DNA of 64,000 nucleotides from Curtobacterium sp. MCJR17_055 (GCF_003224335.1 NZ_QKLF01000001.1:806001-870000), one strand, 5' to 3'. Shown: positions 17,625 to 26,152, counted from the stretch's first letter. The notes: generated by a model from the letters alone, not told the origin. Numbers and translations are program-made.

Positions 17625-19073
17625 TCAGCGCCGCAGACCGGACGGCGGCAGGAGCAGTCCGCGTTCCTGTCGGATCCAGTGGAGACCGGTCGCCCGCCGC
17701 TCCGCCCTGGTCGCGAAGCGGTACCGGAAGACCCGCGCCCGCACCCACCTCGGCCGCTGCCCGTCGAACGGGTCGTGTCGGAGCAGCCGGAGCGTCGGCC
17801 GGTCGGCCTCGAGCAGTCGCAGGACGAACACCCGGAACCACCCGTCGTCCGCTCCGAGCGCCAGGAACCACATGAGCCAGTCGAGCCGCAGGTGGTACGG
17901 CGCGAACTGGGCCGGACGCCGCCGCGGGTCACCGGGCTTCCCCTTGAACTCGTAGGGGGACCAGTCGTCCTCGTCCGGGTCCTCCGCCAGGGTCCCCTCG
18001 ACGATGACCTCGTCCCGCTCCTGCGTCACGCTGCCGAAGGCACCGTAGGCGTTGGCGAGGTGCCACCGGTTGAAGGAGGCGTTCATGAGTTGCCGCCGCG
18101 ACACCAGGTTCTTCGCCGAGGGCCAGGACAGCACGAGCAGCAGCAGGCCGACCACGACCGTCAGCCCCACGAACCACGCCGGGATCGCGGTCGGTCCGGT
18201 CTCCGCGATGCCCTGGAGGAACGGCAACACCGTCGCCACGGAACGGTCGTCGATCGCGGCGAACGTCAGCACCAGGGTGAGCCAGTTGAGCCAGGCGAAG
18301 TTGCCCGTGACGACGAGCCACACCTGGGTGAGCAGCACGAGCGCCGCCGCGATCGAGGCGACCGGCTGCGGGGCGAAGAGCAGGAACGGGACGCCGAGCT
18401 GGACGACATGACTGCCCAGGGTCTCCAGTCGGTGCACGGGACGGGGCAGCAGGTGCGCCGTCCGGGACATCGGGTTCGGCATCGGCTGTGTCTCGTGGTG
18501 GTAGTACAGCGCCGTCAGGTCCCGCCACGACCGGTCGCCGCGCATCTTGATCATCCCGGCGCCGAACTCGAGCCGGAACACCAGCCACCGGATCGCGACG
18601 AGGACGACGATCGGCGGCGCGACCTCGTCCGAACCGAGGAACGCGACGACGAACAACGACTCGAGCAGGAGTGACTCCCACCCGAACCCGTAGAAGGTCT
18701 GCCCGACGTCGGAGATCGACAGGTAGGCGAGCCAGAGCAGCAGGAAGCACAGGACCGGCACCCACGCCGGCCCCCGTTGCGGTAGCCCGACGACGATGCC
18801 GGCCGACAGGACGGCCCCGCCCCCGGCCAGGATCCGCAGGCGCCGGTCGGTGTACCGCCACCACCGCCAGACGACGGGCAGGGTCTGCGCGTACCGCCGC
18901 TCCATGAACCGCGGGACCGGGAGCAGACCCCGCTCACCGAGGAGCGCCGGGAACTGCGCGACGGCGGACAGGAACGCCAGGCACGCGATCGCCGCCACCC
19001 CGCGCTGGAGCACGAAGCGGGCGACGTCGTAGTCCTCCGCGCCCGCCCAACTCGTCCACGTCTGCAGGTCCAC
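17625..19073 (-). CDS. Lipase maturation factor family protein
   Basis: 482 aa membrane protein with about eight helices, resembling bacterial LMF1 homologues: FYGFGWESLLLESLFVVAFLG, RWLVFRLEFGAGMIKMRGDRSWRDLTALYYHHETQPMPNP (conserved W, YHHETQP) and the soluble end DWLMWFLALG. Human LMF1 folds lipases in the ER; the bacterial role is not established. GTG 19073 has a TAGCGT box 7 nt upstream, suggesting a leaderless transcript. The frame is open far upstream, but only this part is protein-like. Confidence 0.88.
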   Translation of the reverse strand: MDLQTWTSWAGAEDYDVARFVLQRGVAAIACLAFLSAVAQFPALLGERGLLPVPRFMERRYAQTLPVVWRWWRYTDRRLRILAGGGAVLSAGIVVGLPQRGPAWVPVLCFLLLWLAYLSISDVGQTFYGFGWESLLLESLFVVAFLGSDEVAPPIVVLVAIRWLVFRLEFGAGMIKMRGDRSWRDLTALYYHHETQPMPNPMSRTAHLLPRPVHRLETLGSHVVQLGVPFLLFAPQPVASIAAALVLLTQVWLVVTGNFAWLNWLTLVLTFAAIDDRSVATVLPFLQGIAETGPTAIPAWFVGLTVVVGLLLLVLSWPSAKNLVSRRQLMNASFNRWHLANAYGAFGSVTQERDEVIVEGTLAEDPDEDDWSPYEFKGKPGDPRRRPAQFAPYHLRLDWLMWFLALGADDGWFRVFVLRLLEADRPTLRLLRHDPFDGQRPRWVRARVFRYRFATRAERRATGLHWIRQERGLLLPPSGLRR

Positions 19074-19147
19074 GCGCCGGACGCTACGCGGGCGTCTCCG
19101 CGGGTGCGTCCTGGTCCGCGCGGTCCGGCCGTCCGGTGGCCGCCCGG

Positions 19148-19834
19148 CTAGACGCCGTCGGTCGGGCGCGGCGCCAGCGCCTGCACCATCAGCGCACCGA
19201 GCTCCCGCGGGACCGTGAGCATCGGCCAGTGCCCGGCGTGCAGCCCGACGATCTCGAGTTCCTCGGTCGCGACGAGTTCGGCGGCCCAGGCCTGGTGGTC
19301 GGCGACCATGCCGGCCAGCTCGTCCGCCGCGATCTCGCACGTGATGACCGTCGCCGGGATCCGGTGCCGGGCCGGGTCGGTGTAGTGGAACCGGTCGGAC
19401 GCCACCCGCGCGGGTTCGGCACCCGCCCGACGCTCGAGGTCCGCGCGGACCTCCGGCGTCATGTCGCGGACGGTCGCTGGTTCCCAGACGTCCCAGGGCG
19501 GCAGCGGGACCTGTCCGTCGACGACCGGCAGCTCGTCGTTGACGCACCCGCCCTCGGGGCCGGGGAAGGTGTCGACGTACACCAGGTGCCGCACCCGGCC
19601 GGGGCGTCGGTCGGCTGCCATGGCGGCGATCGGACCCCCGCCCGAGTGGCCCACGAGCACCACGGGTTCCGGTGCGGCGTCGAGACGTCGGACGAGGTCG
19701 GCCACCTGGTCGTCGAGCGTCGCCCCGTTCCGGGTCACCCCATCGACACTGTGGCCGGCGGCCCGGAGGACCGGGACGACGTCGTCCCACGCGCTCGCGT
19801 CGAGCCAGAACCCGGGGACGAGGACGACGTGCAT
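19148..19834 (-). CDS. Alpha/beta hydrolase
   Basis: 228 aa. It starts with MHVVLVPGFWLDASAWDDVV (oxyanion-type loop). The nucleophile elbow is GHSGGG, and the late GLHAGHWPMLTVPREL carries the catalytic histidine. Esterase-like, substrate unknown. ATG 19834 has a TAGTCT box 7 nt upstream and no ribosome site. It sits between the lipase maturation factor and zur; no operon link to either is obvious. Confidence 0.88.
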   Translation of the reverse strand: MHVVLVPGFWLDASAWDDVVPVLRAAGHSVDGVTRNGATLDDQVADLVRRLDAAPEPVVLVGHSGGGPIAAMAADRRPGRVRHLVYVDTFPGPEGGCVNDELPVVDGQVPLPPWDVWEPATVRDMTPEVRADLERRAGAEPARVASDRFHYTDPARHRIPATVITCEIAADELAGMVADHQAWAAELVATEELEIVGLHAGHWPMLTVPRELGALMVQALAPRPTDGV

Positions 19835-19844
19835 GTCCGGGAGA

Positions 19845-20267
19845 CTACGCGCCACCACGGACAGCGGCACGGGCGGTGCAGACGTCGCACTCGCCGAAGA
19901 CGTCGACCACGTGGCTGGCGTTCGAGAAGCCGTTCGCCGCGGCCGTCGCACGCGCCCACTCCTCCACCGGGTCGGCCTGGATCTCGACCGTCCGGCCGCA
20001 CACCCGGCAGATGAGGTGGTGGTGGTGCTTGTCGGTCGTGCAGGCCCGGTACAGCGATTCGCCGTCCTGCTGCAGCGAGTCGGCATCGCCGTCGTTCGCC
20101 AGGTCGGAGAGCGCCCGGTACACGGTCGCGAGGCCGATCGTCGACCCGCCGTCGCGCAGGTGCGCGTGCAGCGCCTGCGCGCTGACGAACCCCTCGGTCT
20201 CGGAGAGGGCGCCGCGGACCGCTTCGCGCTGCCAGGTGTTGCGTCGTGGCTTCTGCACGGCGTTCAT
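19845..20267 (-). CDS. zur: Fur family zinc uptake regulator Zur
   Basis: 140 aa. The winged helix includes FVSAQALHAHLRDGGSTIGLATVYRALS. The metal region has HHHH at 81-84, Cys87/Cys90 (CRVC) and Cys127/Cys130 (CDVC), which form the structural zinc site of Fur proteins. Its place as last gene of a zinc ABC operon (ATGA overlap with znuB) argues for Zur rather than Fur. It probably represses the operon at the box 23010-23024. Confidence 0.93.
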   Translation of the reverse strand: MNAVQKPRRNTWQREAVRGALSETEGFVSAQALHAHLRDGGSTIGLATVYRALSDLANDGDADSLQQDGESLYRACTTDKHHHHLICRVCGRTVEIQADPVEEWARATAAANGFSNASHVVDVFGECDVCTARAAVRGGA

Positions 20268-21184
20268 GCTGTGACCCCTTCCTTCGTGGTGGCCGGGAGG
20301 CTCGTCCCGCCACCGGTCTGTTGCTCCCGGTCCGTCACCCGGTCGCGTCCCCGGCGTTCCCGCCGGGCTCCGATGACCCGACAGACGACCCAGATGAGGA
20401 ACGAGATGGTCGTCACGTACGGGCTGATCGGCAGGCCGCCGCCCAGTGCCAGCAGGATGCCGCCGACCACCGACGTCACCGCGAACACGACGGAGAGCAG
20501 CGGGACCAGCACCGGGTTGACGGTCACCCGCAGGGCCGCGGCCGCCGGCGTGACGAGGAGCGAGAGCACGAGGAGCGCCCCGACGATCTGCACGGACACC
20601 GCCGTGGCCAGGCCGAGCACGAGCATGAACACGAGCCCGAGCGTGCGGACCGGGATCCCGGCGGCGGCTGCGACGTCCGGGTCGACGGACGAGAACATCA
20701 GCGGGCGCCAGATCACGACGAGGGTGATGACGACGACGGCCGAGATGAGCACGAGGAACCCGAGCTGCGGGTTGTCGACGGACACGATCTGGCCGGTGAG
20801 CAGGCCGAACTTGTTCGCCGCCCGGCCCTTGTACAGCGCCAGGCAGAGGATCCCGAGGCCGAGGCCGAACGGCATGAGCACCGCGATGATCGAGTTGCGG
20901 TCGCGTGCCCGACTGCCGAGCAGCCCGATGAGCAGCGCGGCGACGAGCGACCCCACCACCGAGCCGCTGACGACGTTGACGCCGAGCAGGAGGGACGCAC
21001 TGGCACCGGCGAAGGACAGCTCGCTGATGCCGTGCACGGCGAAGGGCATGTTCCGGGCGACGACGAACGGCCCGATGAGCCCGCCGACGACACCGAGCAC
21101 GGCGCCCGCGAGGATCGAGTTCCGCACGAGCACGAGCAGCTCGCCGTAGTCCTGGAACGAGAAGACGGTCGACCAGAGGTCCAT
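20264..21184 (-). CDS. znuB: Zinc ABC transporter permease
   Basis: 306 aa, about eight transmembrane helices, ABC-3 family: ARNMPFAVHGISELSFAGASASLLLG is the conserved permease signature. A charged 30-residue tail ends the protein. Its start overlaps the znuC stop by one base and its stop overlaps the zur start by four, so the genes are tightly coupled. Confidence 0.93.
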   Translation of the reverse strand: MDLWSTVFSFQDYGELLVLVRNSILAGAVLGVVGGLIGPFVVARNMPFAVHGISELSFAGASASLLLGVNVVSGSVVGSLVAALLIGLLGSRARDRNSIIAVLMPFGLGLGILCLALYKGRAANKFGLLTGQIVSVDNPQLGFLVLISAVVVITLVVIWRPLMFSSVDPDVAAAAGIPVRTLGLVFMLVLGLATAVSVQIVGALLVLSLLVTPAAAALRVTVNPVLVPLLSVVFAVTSVVGGILLALGGGLPISPYVTTISFLIWVVCRVIGARRERRGRDRVTDREQQTGGGTSLPATTKEGVTA

Positions 21185-22077
21185 CAGAACCGTCCTTCGT
21201 CCGGGCCGACCCCGTGCGGGGCTGGTTCACAGTGGTGGTGGCCGACGCCCGCGGTGTCGTGCGCGTCGCTCGCGCCGACGATGACGATCCGACCCATCGT
21301 GCGGACGACGTCGACGGGCGTGCCGTACAGGTCGCTGAGCACGTCGGCGCGGAGGACCTCGTCGGGAGCGCCGATCCGGAAGCGTCCGCCGGCGATGTAG
21401 AGCACCCGGTCGACGACGTCGAGGATCGGGTTGACGTCGTGGGTGACGAACAGCACCGCGGCGCCCTGCTGACGGCGCTGCCGGTCGATGAGCTCGGTGA
21501 CGCCGCGCTGGTGCCGGAGGTCGAGCGAGATGAGGGGCTCGTCACACAGCAGGAGCGCGGGGTCGGCGGCGATCGCCTGGCCGACACGGGTGCGCTGCTG
21601 CTCGCCGCCGGACAGCTCGGCGACGGGTGCGTCGGCGAACTCGGTGGCACCGACCTCGTGGACGATCCGGTCGATGCGCTCGCGCTCGGCCTTCCGCTCG
21701 GGTCGGAGGCCCCAGCGGTGCCCGGTCACGCCCTGCGCGATCATGTCGCGGGCACGCAGGGGGGTGCCGGACTCCATGAGCCGCTGCTGCGGGATGTACC
21801 CGATCTTCCGGTGCCCCCGGCGGACCGGTCGTCCGAGGAACGACATCGAGCCGCTCGTCAGACGCTGCTGGCCGAGCACGGTCCGGAGCAACGAGGTCTT
21901 GCCCGCACCGTTCGGTCCGAGGACCGCGACGAACTCACCCGGTGCCACGTCCAGGTCGAGGCCGTCCCAGAGCGCGCGGCTCCCGTACGACAGCCCGGCC
22001 TGGCGGAGCGCGAGCACAGCGGGACCGCCACTGCGCGCGGCAGTGGCGGTCCGGTTCGGCTCCTGGACCGTCGTCAC
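21184..22077 (-). CDS. znuC: Zinc ABC transporter ATP-binding protein
   Basis: 297 aa. Walker A is LGPNGAGKTS, the signature motif is LSGGEQQR, Walker B is LLLCDEPLI and the H-loop is VTHD. A His-containing tail (GVGHHHCEP, about 280-288) may bind zinc. GTG 22077 overlaps the znuA stop (GTGA). The first about 20 residues are a low-complexity segment whose DNA contains a 13-bp stem-loop (22022-22052). Confidence 0.93.
   Translation of the reverse strand: MTTVQEPNRTATAARSGGPAVLALRQAGLSYGSRALWDGLDLDVAPGEFVAVLGPNGAGKTSLLRTVLGQQRLTSGSMSFLGRPVRRGHRKIGYIPQQRLMESGTPLRARDMIAQGVTGHRWGLRPERKAERERIDRIVHEVGATEFADAPVAELSGGEQQRTRVGQAIAADPALLLCDEPLISLDLRHQRGVTELIDRQRRQQGAAVLFVTHDVNPILDVVDRVLYIAGGRFRIGAPDEVLRADVLSDLYGTPVDVVRTMGRIVIVGASDAHDTAGVGHHHCEPAPHGVGPDEGRF
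22022..22052. terminator. Stem-loop in the 5' end of znuC, just after znuA
   Basis: GGACCGCCACTGC and GCAGTGGCGGTCC pair perfectly around a 5-nt loop. It begins 22 nt beyond the znuA stop, inside the poorly conserved start of znuC. It may partly terminate or stabilise the znuA mRNA (inference). Confidence 0.5.
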
Positions 22078-22988
22078 TTCGTCAGTGCCGCCTGCACCGC
22101 GTCGATGTTCGCCTGCTGCCACGAGACGTAATCCTCCCCCTTCGGGAGCGTCTCCGTCACACCGACCACCGGGACACCGGCGTCCTCGGCGGCCTTCTGG
22201 ACCTGTTCGGTCTCCGGGCTGGAGGTCTGCTCGTTGACGGCGAGGAGCTCCGCACCGCCGTCCGTGAAGAGCTTGAGCGTGTCGTTGAGCGCTGCCGGCG
22301 GGACGTCGTCGCCCTCCTCGATCGCCTCGGAGAAGTCACCGGGGGTCACGTTGTCGAGGCCCATCGCGTTGAACAGGTAGCCCGGCACCGGCTCGGTGTA
22401 GGCGACCTTGTCCCCGTCGACCGTCCGCGCGATGTCGGCGGTCTGCGACTCGAGGTCCTGCAGCTTCTCGGTGAGTGCGTCGGCGTTCGTGGCGAACGTG
22501 CTCTTGTCCGCCCCGTCGAGGTCGCTGAGGCGCTTCGCGACCTCGTCGACGAGCTTCACCATGGCCGGGTAGCTGTAGAAGACGTGCTCGTTGAACTCGT
22601 CGGAGCCGCCCGAGTCGAGCCCGGAGACGTCGACGGCGTTGATCATGTCGGCCTCCGTGTTCGACGACTTCGCGAGCGTCGTCATGAAGTCGTCGTAGCC
22701 GCCGCCGTTCTCGATGAGCAGGTCCGCCTTGGACACGGCGAGCTGCGTCTTCGCGCTCGACTCGAACGAGTGCGGGTCCTGGGACGGGTCCTCGAGGATG
22801 CTCGTCACGTCGACGTGGTCGCCGCCGATGGTCTCGACGATCGAGCCGTAGACGTTCGTCGAGGCGACGACGCGGATCGTGCCGTCACTGCTGTCGTCGG
22901 AGGGCGTGGAGGAGGTGGCGCAGCCGGTCAGGGCGAGCGCGGCGGCGCCGACGACGAGCGGCAGGGCGAGGAGGCGGCGGGAGTGCAT
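22074..22988 (-). CDS. znuA: Zinc ABC transporter substrate-binding lipoprotein
   Basis: 304 aa. The lipobox LTGC places the lipid on Cys23. It has the cluster A-I fold: VVASTNVYGSIVETIGGDHVDVTSI, then candidate metal ligands in DPHSFE and NEHVFYSYP, and late VNEQTSS and PVVGVTETLP. The acidic His-rich loop of E. coli ZnuA is absent. ATG 22988 has no ribosome site; TAGCGT lies 7 nt upstream. Confidence 0.93.
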   Translation of the reverse strand: MHSRRLLALPLVVGAAALALTGCATSSTPSDDSSDGTIRVVASTNVYGSIVETIGGDHVDVTSILEDPSQDPHSFESSAKTQLAVSKADLLIENGGGYDDFMTTLAKSSNTEADMINAVDVSGLDSGGSDEFNEHVFYSYPAMVKLVDEVAKRLSDLDGADKSTFATNADALTEKLQDLESQTADIARTVDGDKVAYTEPVPGYLFNAMGLDNVTPGDFSEAIEEGDDVPPAALNDTLKLFTDGGAELLAVNEQTSSPETEQVQKAAEDAGVPVVGVTETLPKGEDYVSWQQANIDAVQAALTK

Positions 22989-22995
22989 GGGAAGG

Positions 22996-23025
22996 ACGCT
23001 AGCGCCACGTGATAACGATTGTCAA
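22996..23025 (-). promoter_or_regulatory. znuA promoter with Zur box
   Basis: On the minus strand TTGACA (23025-23020) and TAGCGT (23001-22996) are 18 nt apart and put the transcription start on or next to the znuA ATG. The Zur/Fur-like palindrome TGATAACGATTGTCA (23010-23024) overlaps the -35 element, so bound Zur would block RNA polymerase. Confidence 0.8.
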
Positions 23026-23056
23026 AAGCGCGAGCGTCCGACGGCTCATGGACGGA

Positions 23057-23092
23057 CGGGAGGCCCGTCACCGGCTGGTGACGGGCCTCCCG
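23057..23092. terminator. GGGAGGCCCG hairpin terminator
   Basis: A 16-bp perfect arm (CGGGAGGCCCGTCACC) and its complement around GGCT, downstream of the EIIC stop (23110, minus strand) and upstream of the znuA promoter. Confidence 0.8.
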
Positions 23093-23109
23093 GTGGGCGG
23101 TCTCGACGG

Positions 23110-24378
23110 CTACGGCTTGGTCGCCGCGTCGATCGAGTTCTCGGCGATCGTGTCCTCCTCGCGCCCCGGGGTGCGGAGGTTCCACTTCTTGATGACGAAG
23201 CTGAAGAGGAAGTAGTAGACGACCGCGTACGCCAGGCCGATCGGGATGAGCCAGATCGCCCCGTCCGCCTTGCCGAAGTTGAGCACGTAGTCGATCGCCC
23301 CCGCCGAGAACGAGAAGCCGTCGTTGATGCCGAGGGCGTTCACCAGCGCGAGCGAGGTCCCGGTGAGGACCGCGTGGATGACGTAGAGCGGGAACGCCAC
23401 GAACATGAACGAGTACTCGAGCGGCTCGGTGATGCCGGTGACGAAGGACGTCAGCGCGGCCGAGAGCATGATGCCGCCGACGAGCTTGCGGTTCTGCGGC
23501 TTGGCGTTCCGCCAGATCGCCAGGGCCCCGGCCGGGAGCGCGAACATCATGATCGGGAAGAAGCCGGTCTGGAAGATGCCCGCCGTCGGGTCGCCCGCGA
23601 GGAAGCGCGGGATGTCACCGTGGACGATCGTGCCGTCGGCACCGGTGAAGCTGCCGAGCTGGAACCACGGGAAGAAGTTGAGCAGCTGGTGCAGGCCGAC
23701 CGGGATGAGCATGCGGTTGACGAACCCGAACACGCCACCACCGAGGACGGCGTTGTCCGCGACGGTCTGCCCGGCCCAGGTCAGCGCGATGTCGAAGTAC
23801 CGGTAGAAGAACGACATGACCACGGCGATGACCAGTGCGGCGGCGGCGGTCAGGATCGGCACGAGACGACGGCCCGAGAAAAACCCGAGGAAGTCGGGCA
23901 TCTTCGTCCGGTGGAAGCGCTGCCAGAGGACCGCGGAGACGAGGCCCATCACGATGCCGCCGAGGACACCGAAGTTGATGGTGGCCTGGTTGCCGTTCGC
24001 GTCCTCGACACCGGCGAGCACGATCGGCGACATGGCCGCGAACACCTGGTACATGACCATGTAGCCGACGACCGCGGCGAGTGCCGTCGTGCCGTCCGAC
24101 TTCTTCGCCCAGCCGATCGCGATGCCGACCGCGAAGAGCAGCGGGAGCCAGGTGAAGACACCGTTGCCCGCCGCGGCGATGATCGTCGCGCCCTGCTCGA
24201 AGCCCGGGATGGCGCCGAGCATGTCGGACTGACCGAGGCGGAGGAGGATGCCGGCCGCGGGCATGACCGCGATCGGGAGGAGCAGACTGCGGCCGAGCCG
24301 CTGGGCGTTGGCGAAGAGCTTGCTCTGCTTCTTCGGCGTCTTCTTCTCCGGCACGTCCGTGGGGGCAGCGGTGCTCAT
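23110..24378 (-). CDS. PTS EIIC, glucose/N-acetylglucosamine family
   Basis: 422 aa, about ten helices: FANAQRLGRSLLLPIAVMPA start, GWAKKSDGTTALAAVVGYMV, then GVLGGIVMGLVSAVLW, LIPVGLHQLLNFFPWF and FVTGITEPLEYSFMFVAFPL with the ITEP substrate motif. It lacks fused EIIA or EIIB domains; those are encoded divergently at 24557-25242. ATG 24378 has AGAGGA upstream. The DasR-like operator shared with the regulator at 25250 points to GlcNAc as substrate (inference); glucose is the alternative. Confidence 0.9.
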   Translation of the reverse strand: MSTAAPTDVPEKKTPKKQSKLFANAQRLGRSLLLPIAVMPAAGILLRLGQSDMLGAIPGFEQGATIIAAAGNGVFTWLPLLFAVGIAIGWAKKSDGTTALAAVVGYMVMYQVFAAMSPIVLAGVEDANGNQATINFGVLGGIVMGLVSAVLWQRFHRTKMPDFLGFFSGRRLVPILTAAAALVIAVVMSFFYRYFDIALTWAGQTVADNAVLGGGVFGFVNRMLIPVGLHQLLNFFPWFQLGSFTGADGTIVHGDIPRFLAGDPTAGIFQTGFFPIMMFALPAGALAIWRNAKPQNRKLVGGIMLSAALTSFVTGITEPLEYSFMFVAFPLYVIHAVLTGTSLALVNALGINDGFSFSAGAIDYVLNFGKADGAIWLIPIGLAYAVVYYFLFSFVIKKWNLRTPGREEDTIAENSIDAATKP

Positions 24379-24471
24379 CGGCGGTCCTCTCGTCATCGGG
24401 TGGAGCTGGTCGGGGTGAGTTGAGTCGTGTGGTCGGCGCAGGTACCCTCGGCAGTGTCGCCAGGTCCGGTC

Positions 24472-24490
24472 CTGTCCGGTCATGACCAGT
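24472..24490. promoter_or_regulatory. DasR/NagR-like operator between EIIC and EIIB
   Basis: CTGTCCGGTCATGACCAGT; its complement ACTGGTCATGACC resembles the Streptomyces dre site (ACTGGTCTAGACCACT). 17 of 19 bases recur before the GntR gene at 26013. A second inverted element GACC-N5-GGTC lies at 24504-24516. Confidence 0.7.
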
Positions 24491-24556
24491 TCGTAGTGTC
24501 GATGACCACGACGGTCGTGTCAACCTGTGAGCGAACCCGTAACGAGGAGGAAACAG

Positions 24557-24793
24557 ATGGCCGACATCAAGGCAGCCGACATCATCGCCGCACTCGGCGG
24601 AACCGACAACATCGACGAGGTCGAGGGCTGCATCACCCGCCTCCGCGTCGAGGTCGAGGACGGCGACCTGGTCGACAAGGACGCCCTCAAGGCCGCCGGC
24701 GCCCAGGCCGTCGTCGGAGGCGGCACCGGCTGGCAGGTCATCGTCGGCCCGATCGCGGACAACCTCGCGCAGGACATCCAGGACGAACTGTGA
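24557..24793 (+). CDS. PTS EIIB subunit, glucose/GlcNAc family
   Basis: 78 aa. Phosphocysteine Cys25 is in VEGCITRLRVEV; LKAAGAQAVVGGGTGWQVIVGP follows as in GlcB domains. A strong GAGGAGG ribosome site precedes ATG 24557. The stop overlaps the EIIA start (GTGA). Phosphate passes from EIIA through this cysteine to the sugar imported by EIIC. Confidence 0.95.
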   Translation: MADIKAADIIAALGGTDNIDEVEGCITRLRVEVEDGDLVDKDALKAAGAQAVVGGGTGWQVIVGPIADNLAQDIQDEL

Positions 24794-25242
24794 CGGTCGT
24801 CCGCACACCGTTCGCCGGGCCGGTCGTCGCACTCGCCGACGTGCCGGACCCGGTGTTCGCCGAGCAGCTCGTCGGCGCGGGCGTCGCGGTCGACCCGTCC
24901 GCCGTGACCGGCCCGGTCACCGCGGTCGCCCCTGTCGACGGGACCATCGTCAAGCTGCACCCGCACGCGTTCGCCCTGCAGGGTGCGGCCGGGACCGACG
25001 TCCTCGTGCACGTCGGCATCGACACGGTGAAGCTCAAGGGCGAGGGGTTCGAACTGCTCGCCGCCGAGGGCGACACCGTCGCGGCCGGTGACCCCGTCGT
25101 GCGCTTCGTCCCGTCGGCGATCATCGCCGCGGGCTACTCCCCGGTCGTGCCGGTCGTCGTGCTCGGGTCCACGCCGGACTCGGTCCCGCAGGACACCGTC
25201 GGCAGCGACGTCGCCACCGGGGACGGGCTGTTCGAGGTCTGA
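24790..25242 (+). CDS. PTS EIIA subunit, glucose family
   Basis: 150 aa free-standing EIIA-Glc type. FAGPVVALADVPDPVFAEQLVGAGVAV start; active-site histidines are His59 (HPHAF) and phosphorylatable His74 (VLVHVGIDTVKLKG). GTG 24790 overlaps the EIIB stop. It faces the GntR gene, whose stop is only 7 nt away. Confidence 0.95.
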   Translation: MTVVRTPFAGPVVALADVPDPVFAEQLVGAGVAVDPSAVTGPVTAVAPVDGTIVKLHPHAFALQGAAGTDVLVHVGIDTVKLKGEGFELLAAEGDTVAAGDPVVRFVPSAIIAAGYSPVVPVVVLGSTPDSVPQDTVGSDVATGDGLFEV

Positions 25243-25249
25243 CGGCCGG

Positions 25250-25984
25250 TCAGGCGATCGCCCGCGCGGCCGTCACCTCCATCTGCACCCGGTACCGGTC
25301 CGACCGGTACCAGCTGCGCGCGTGCTCGACCGGCCGGGTGCCCGAGTAGGACACCCGGTCGAACTCGAGCAGGGGCGCTCCGGTCCGTGTGCCCAGGAGC
25401 GTCGCGATCTCGTCCGCGGCCGGGTTCGCCGCGACCGTCTGCTGCGCCCGGTCGATCGGGTGCCCGTACACGTCGGCGGCGATCGAGTACACCGAGCCCG
25501 ACAGGTCGTGGTCGAGCAGGCCGGGGAAGACCGCGGCGGCGAGCCAGGCGTCGTCGACGGAGACGGGCGCACCGTCAGCCATCCGCAGTCGCTTGAGGTG
25601 GTACGCGGCCTCGCCCTCGGCCAGCCGGAGCGCGGCGACCGTCGCGGCCGGCGGTTCCCGCTCCTCGCGGACCAGCACCACCGTCGTCGGCACGTGCCCC
25701 ATCGCCCGCATCTCCTCGGTGAACGAGGCGAGGTGCAGCGTCGACTGCATCGGGCGGTGCGCGACGAACGTTCCCTTGCCACGCACGCGCTCGAGGTGCC
25801 CCTCGTTCACGAGCTGCCCGAGGGCCTCCCGGACCGTGATGCGGGAGACGCCGTACTCGGCGATGAGCTGGCGCTCCGAGGGGATCGCGGCACCGGGCGC
25901 CAGTCGCGTGGTGATGAGGTCGAGCAGGATCCGCCGCAGCTGCTGGTGCTTCGGTTCAGCACCCTCGGTGATGCGGCGGGACAA
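25250..25984 (-). CDS. GntR/HutC family regulator, DasR/NagR-like
   Basis: 244 aa. The N-terminal winged helix contains LAPGAAIPSERQLIAEYGVSRITVREALGQLVNEG, and the UTRA ligand domain follows (about 85-235; YHLKRLRMADGAPVSVDDAWL). TTG 25984 is chosen because GAGGAG lies 5 nt before it; longer versions run into the operator. DasR and NagR bind phosphorylated GlcNAc derivatives and control GlcNAc PTS genes. The neighbouring PTS and the shared dre-like operator support that role here. Confidence 0.88.
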   Translation of the reverse strand: MSRRITEGAEPKHQQLRRILLDLITTRLAPGAAIPSERQLIAEYGVSRITVREALGQLVNEGHLERVRGKGTFVAHRPMQSTLHLASFTEEMRAMGHVPTTVVLVREEREPPAATVAALRLAEGEAAYHLKRLRMADGAPVSVDDAWLAAAVFPGLLDHDLSGSVYSIAADVYGHPIDRAQQTVAANPAADEIATLLGTRTGAPLLEFDRVSYSGTRPVEHARSWYRSDRYRVQMEVTAARAIA

Positions 25985-26012
25985 GCGGGCTCCTCGGGCT
26001 GCGGCGGTGGTC

Positions 26013-26031
26013 CTGTGCGGACATGACCAGT
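26013..26031. promoter_or_regulatory. DasR/NagR-like operator before the GntR gene
   Basis: CTGTGCGGACATGACCAGT matches the operator at 24472-24490 in 17 of 19 positions. It lies 29 nt upstream of the regulator's TTG start, consistent with autoregulation. Confidence 0.7.
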
Positions 26032-26152
26032 CCCTCCACAGTACCGTCCGACGCTGCACGGTCCAACGGAGCCCGGTCGACGATAGGCACGATAGGCACG
26101 GTCGGCTGGGGCGCCGTGCGGTCCGACGCGTGACCGCGGCACCGCGGCACCG

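Noticed and set aside
24427..25242. A single 271-residue frame covering EIIB and EIIA
   Set aside because: The upstream part is out of frame with the conserved EIIB sequence; the real genes overlap in two frames (GTGA).
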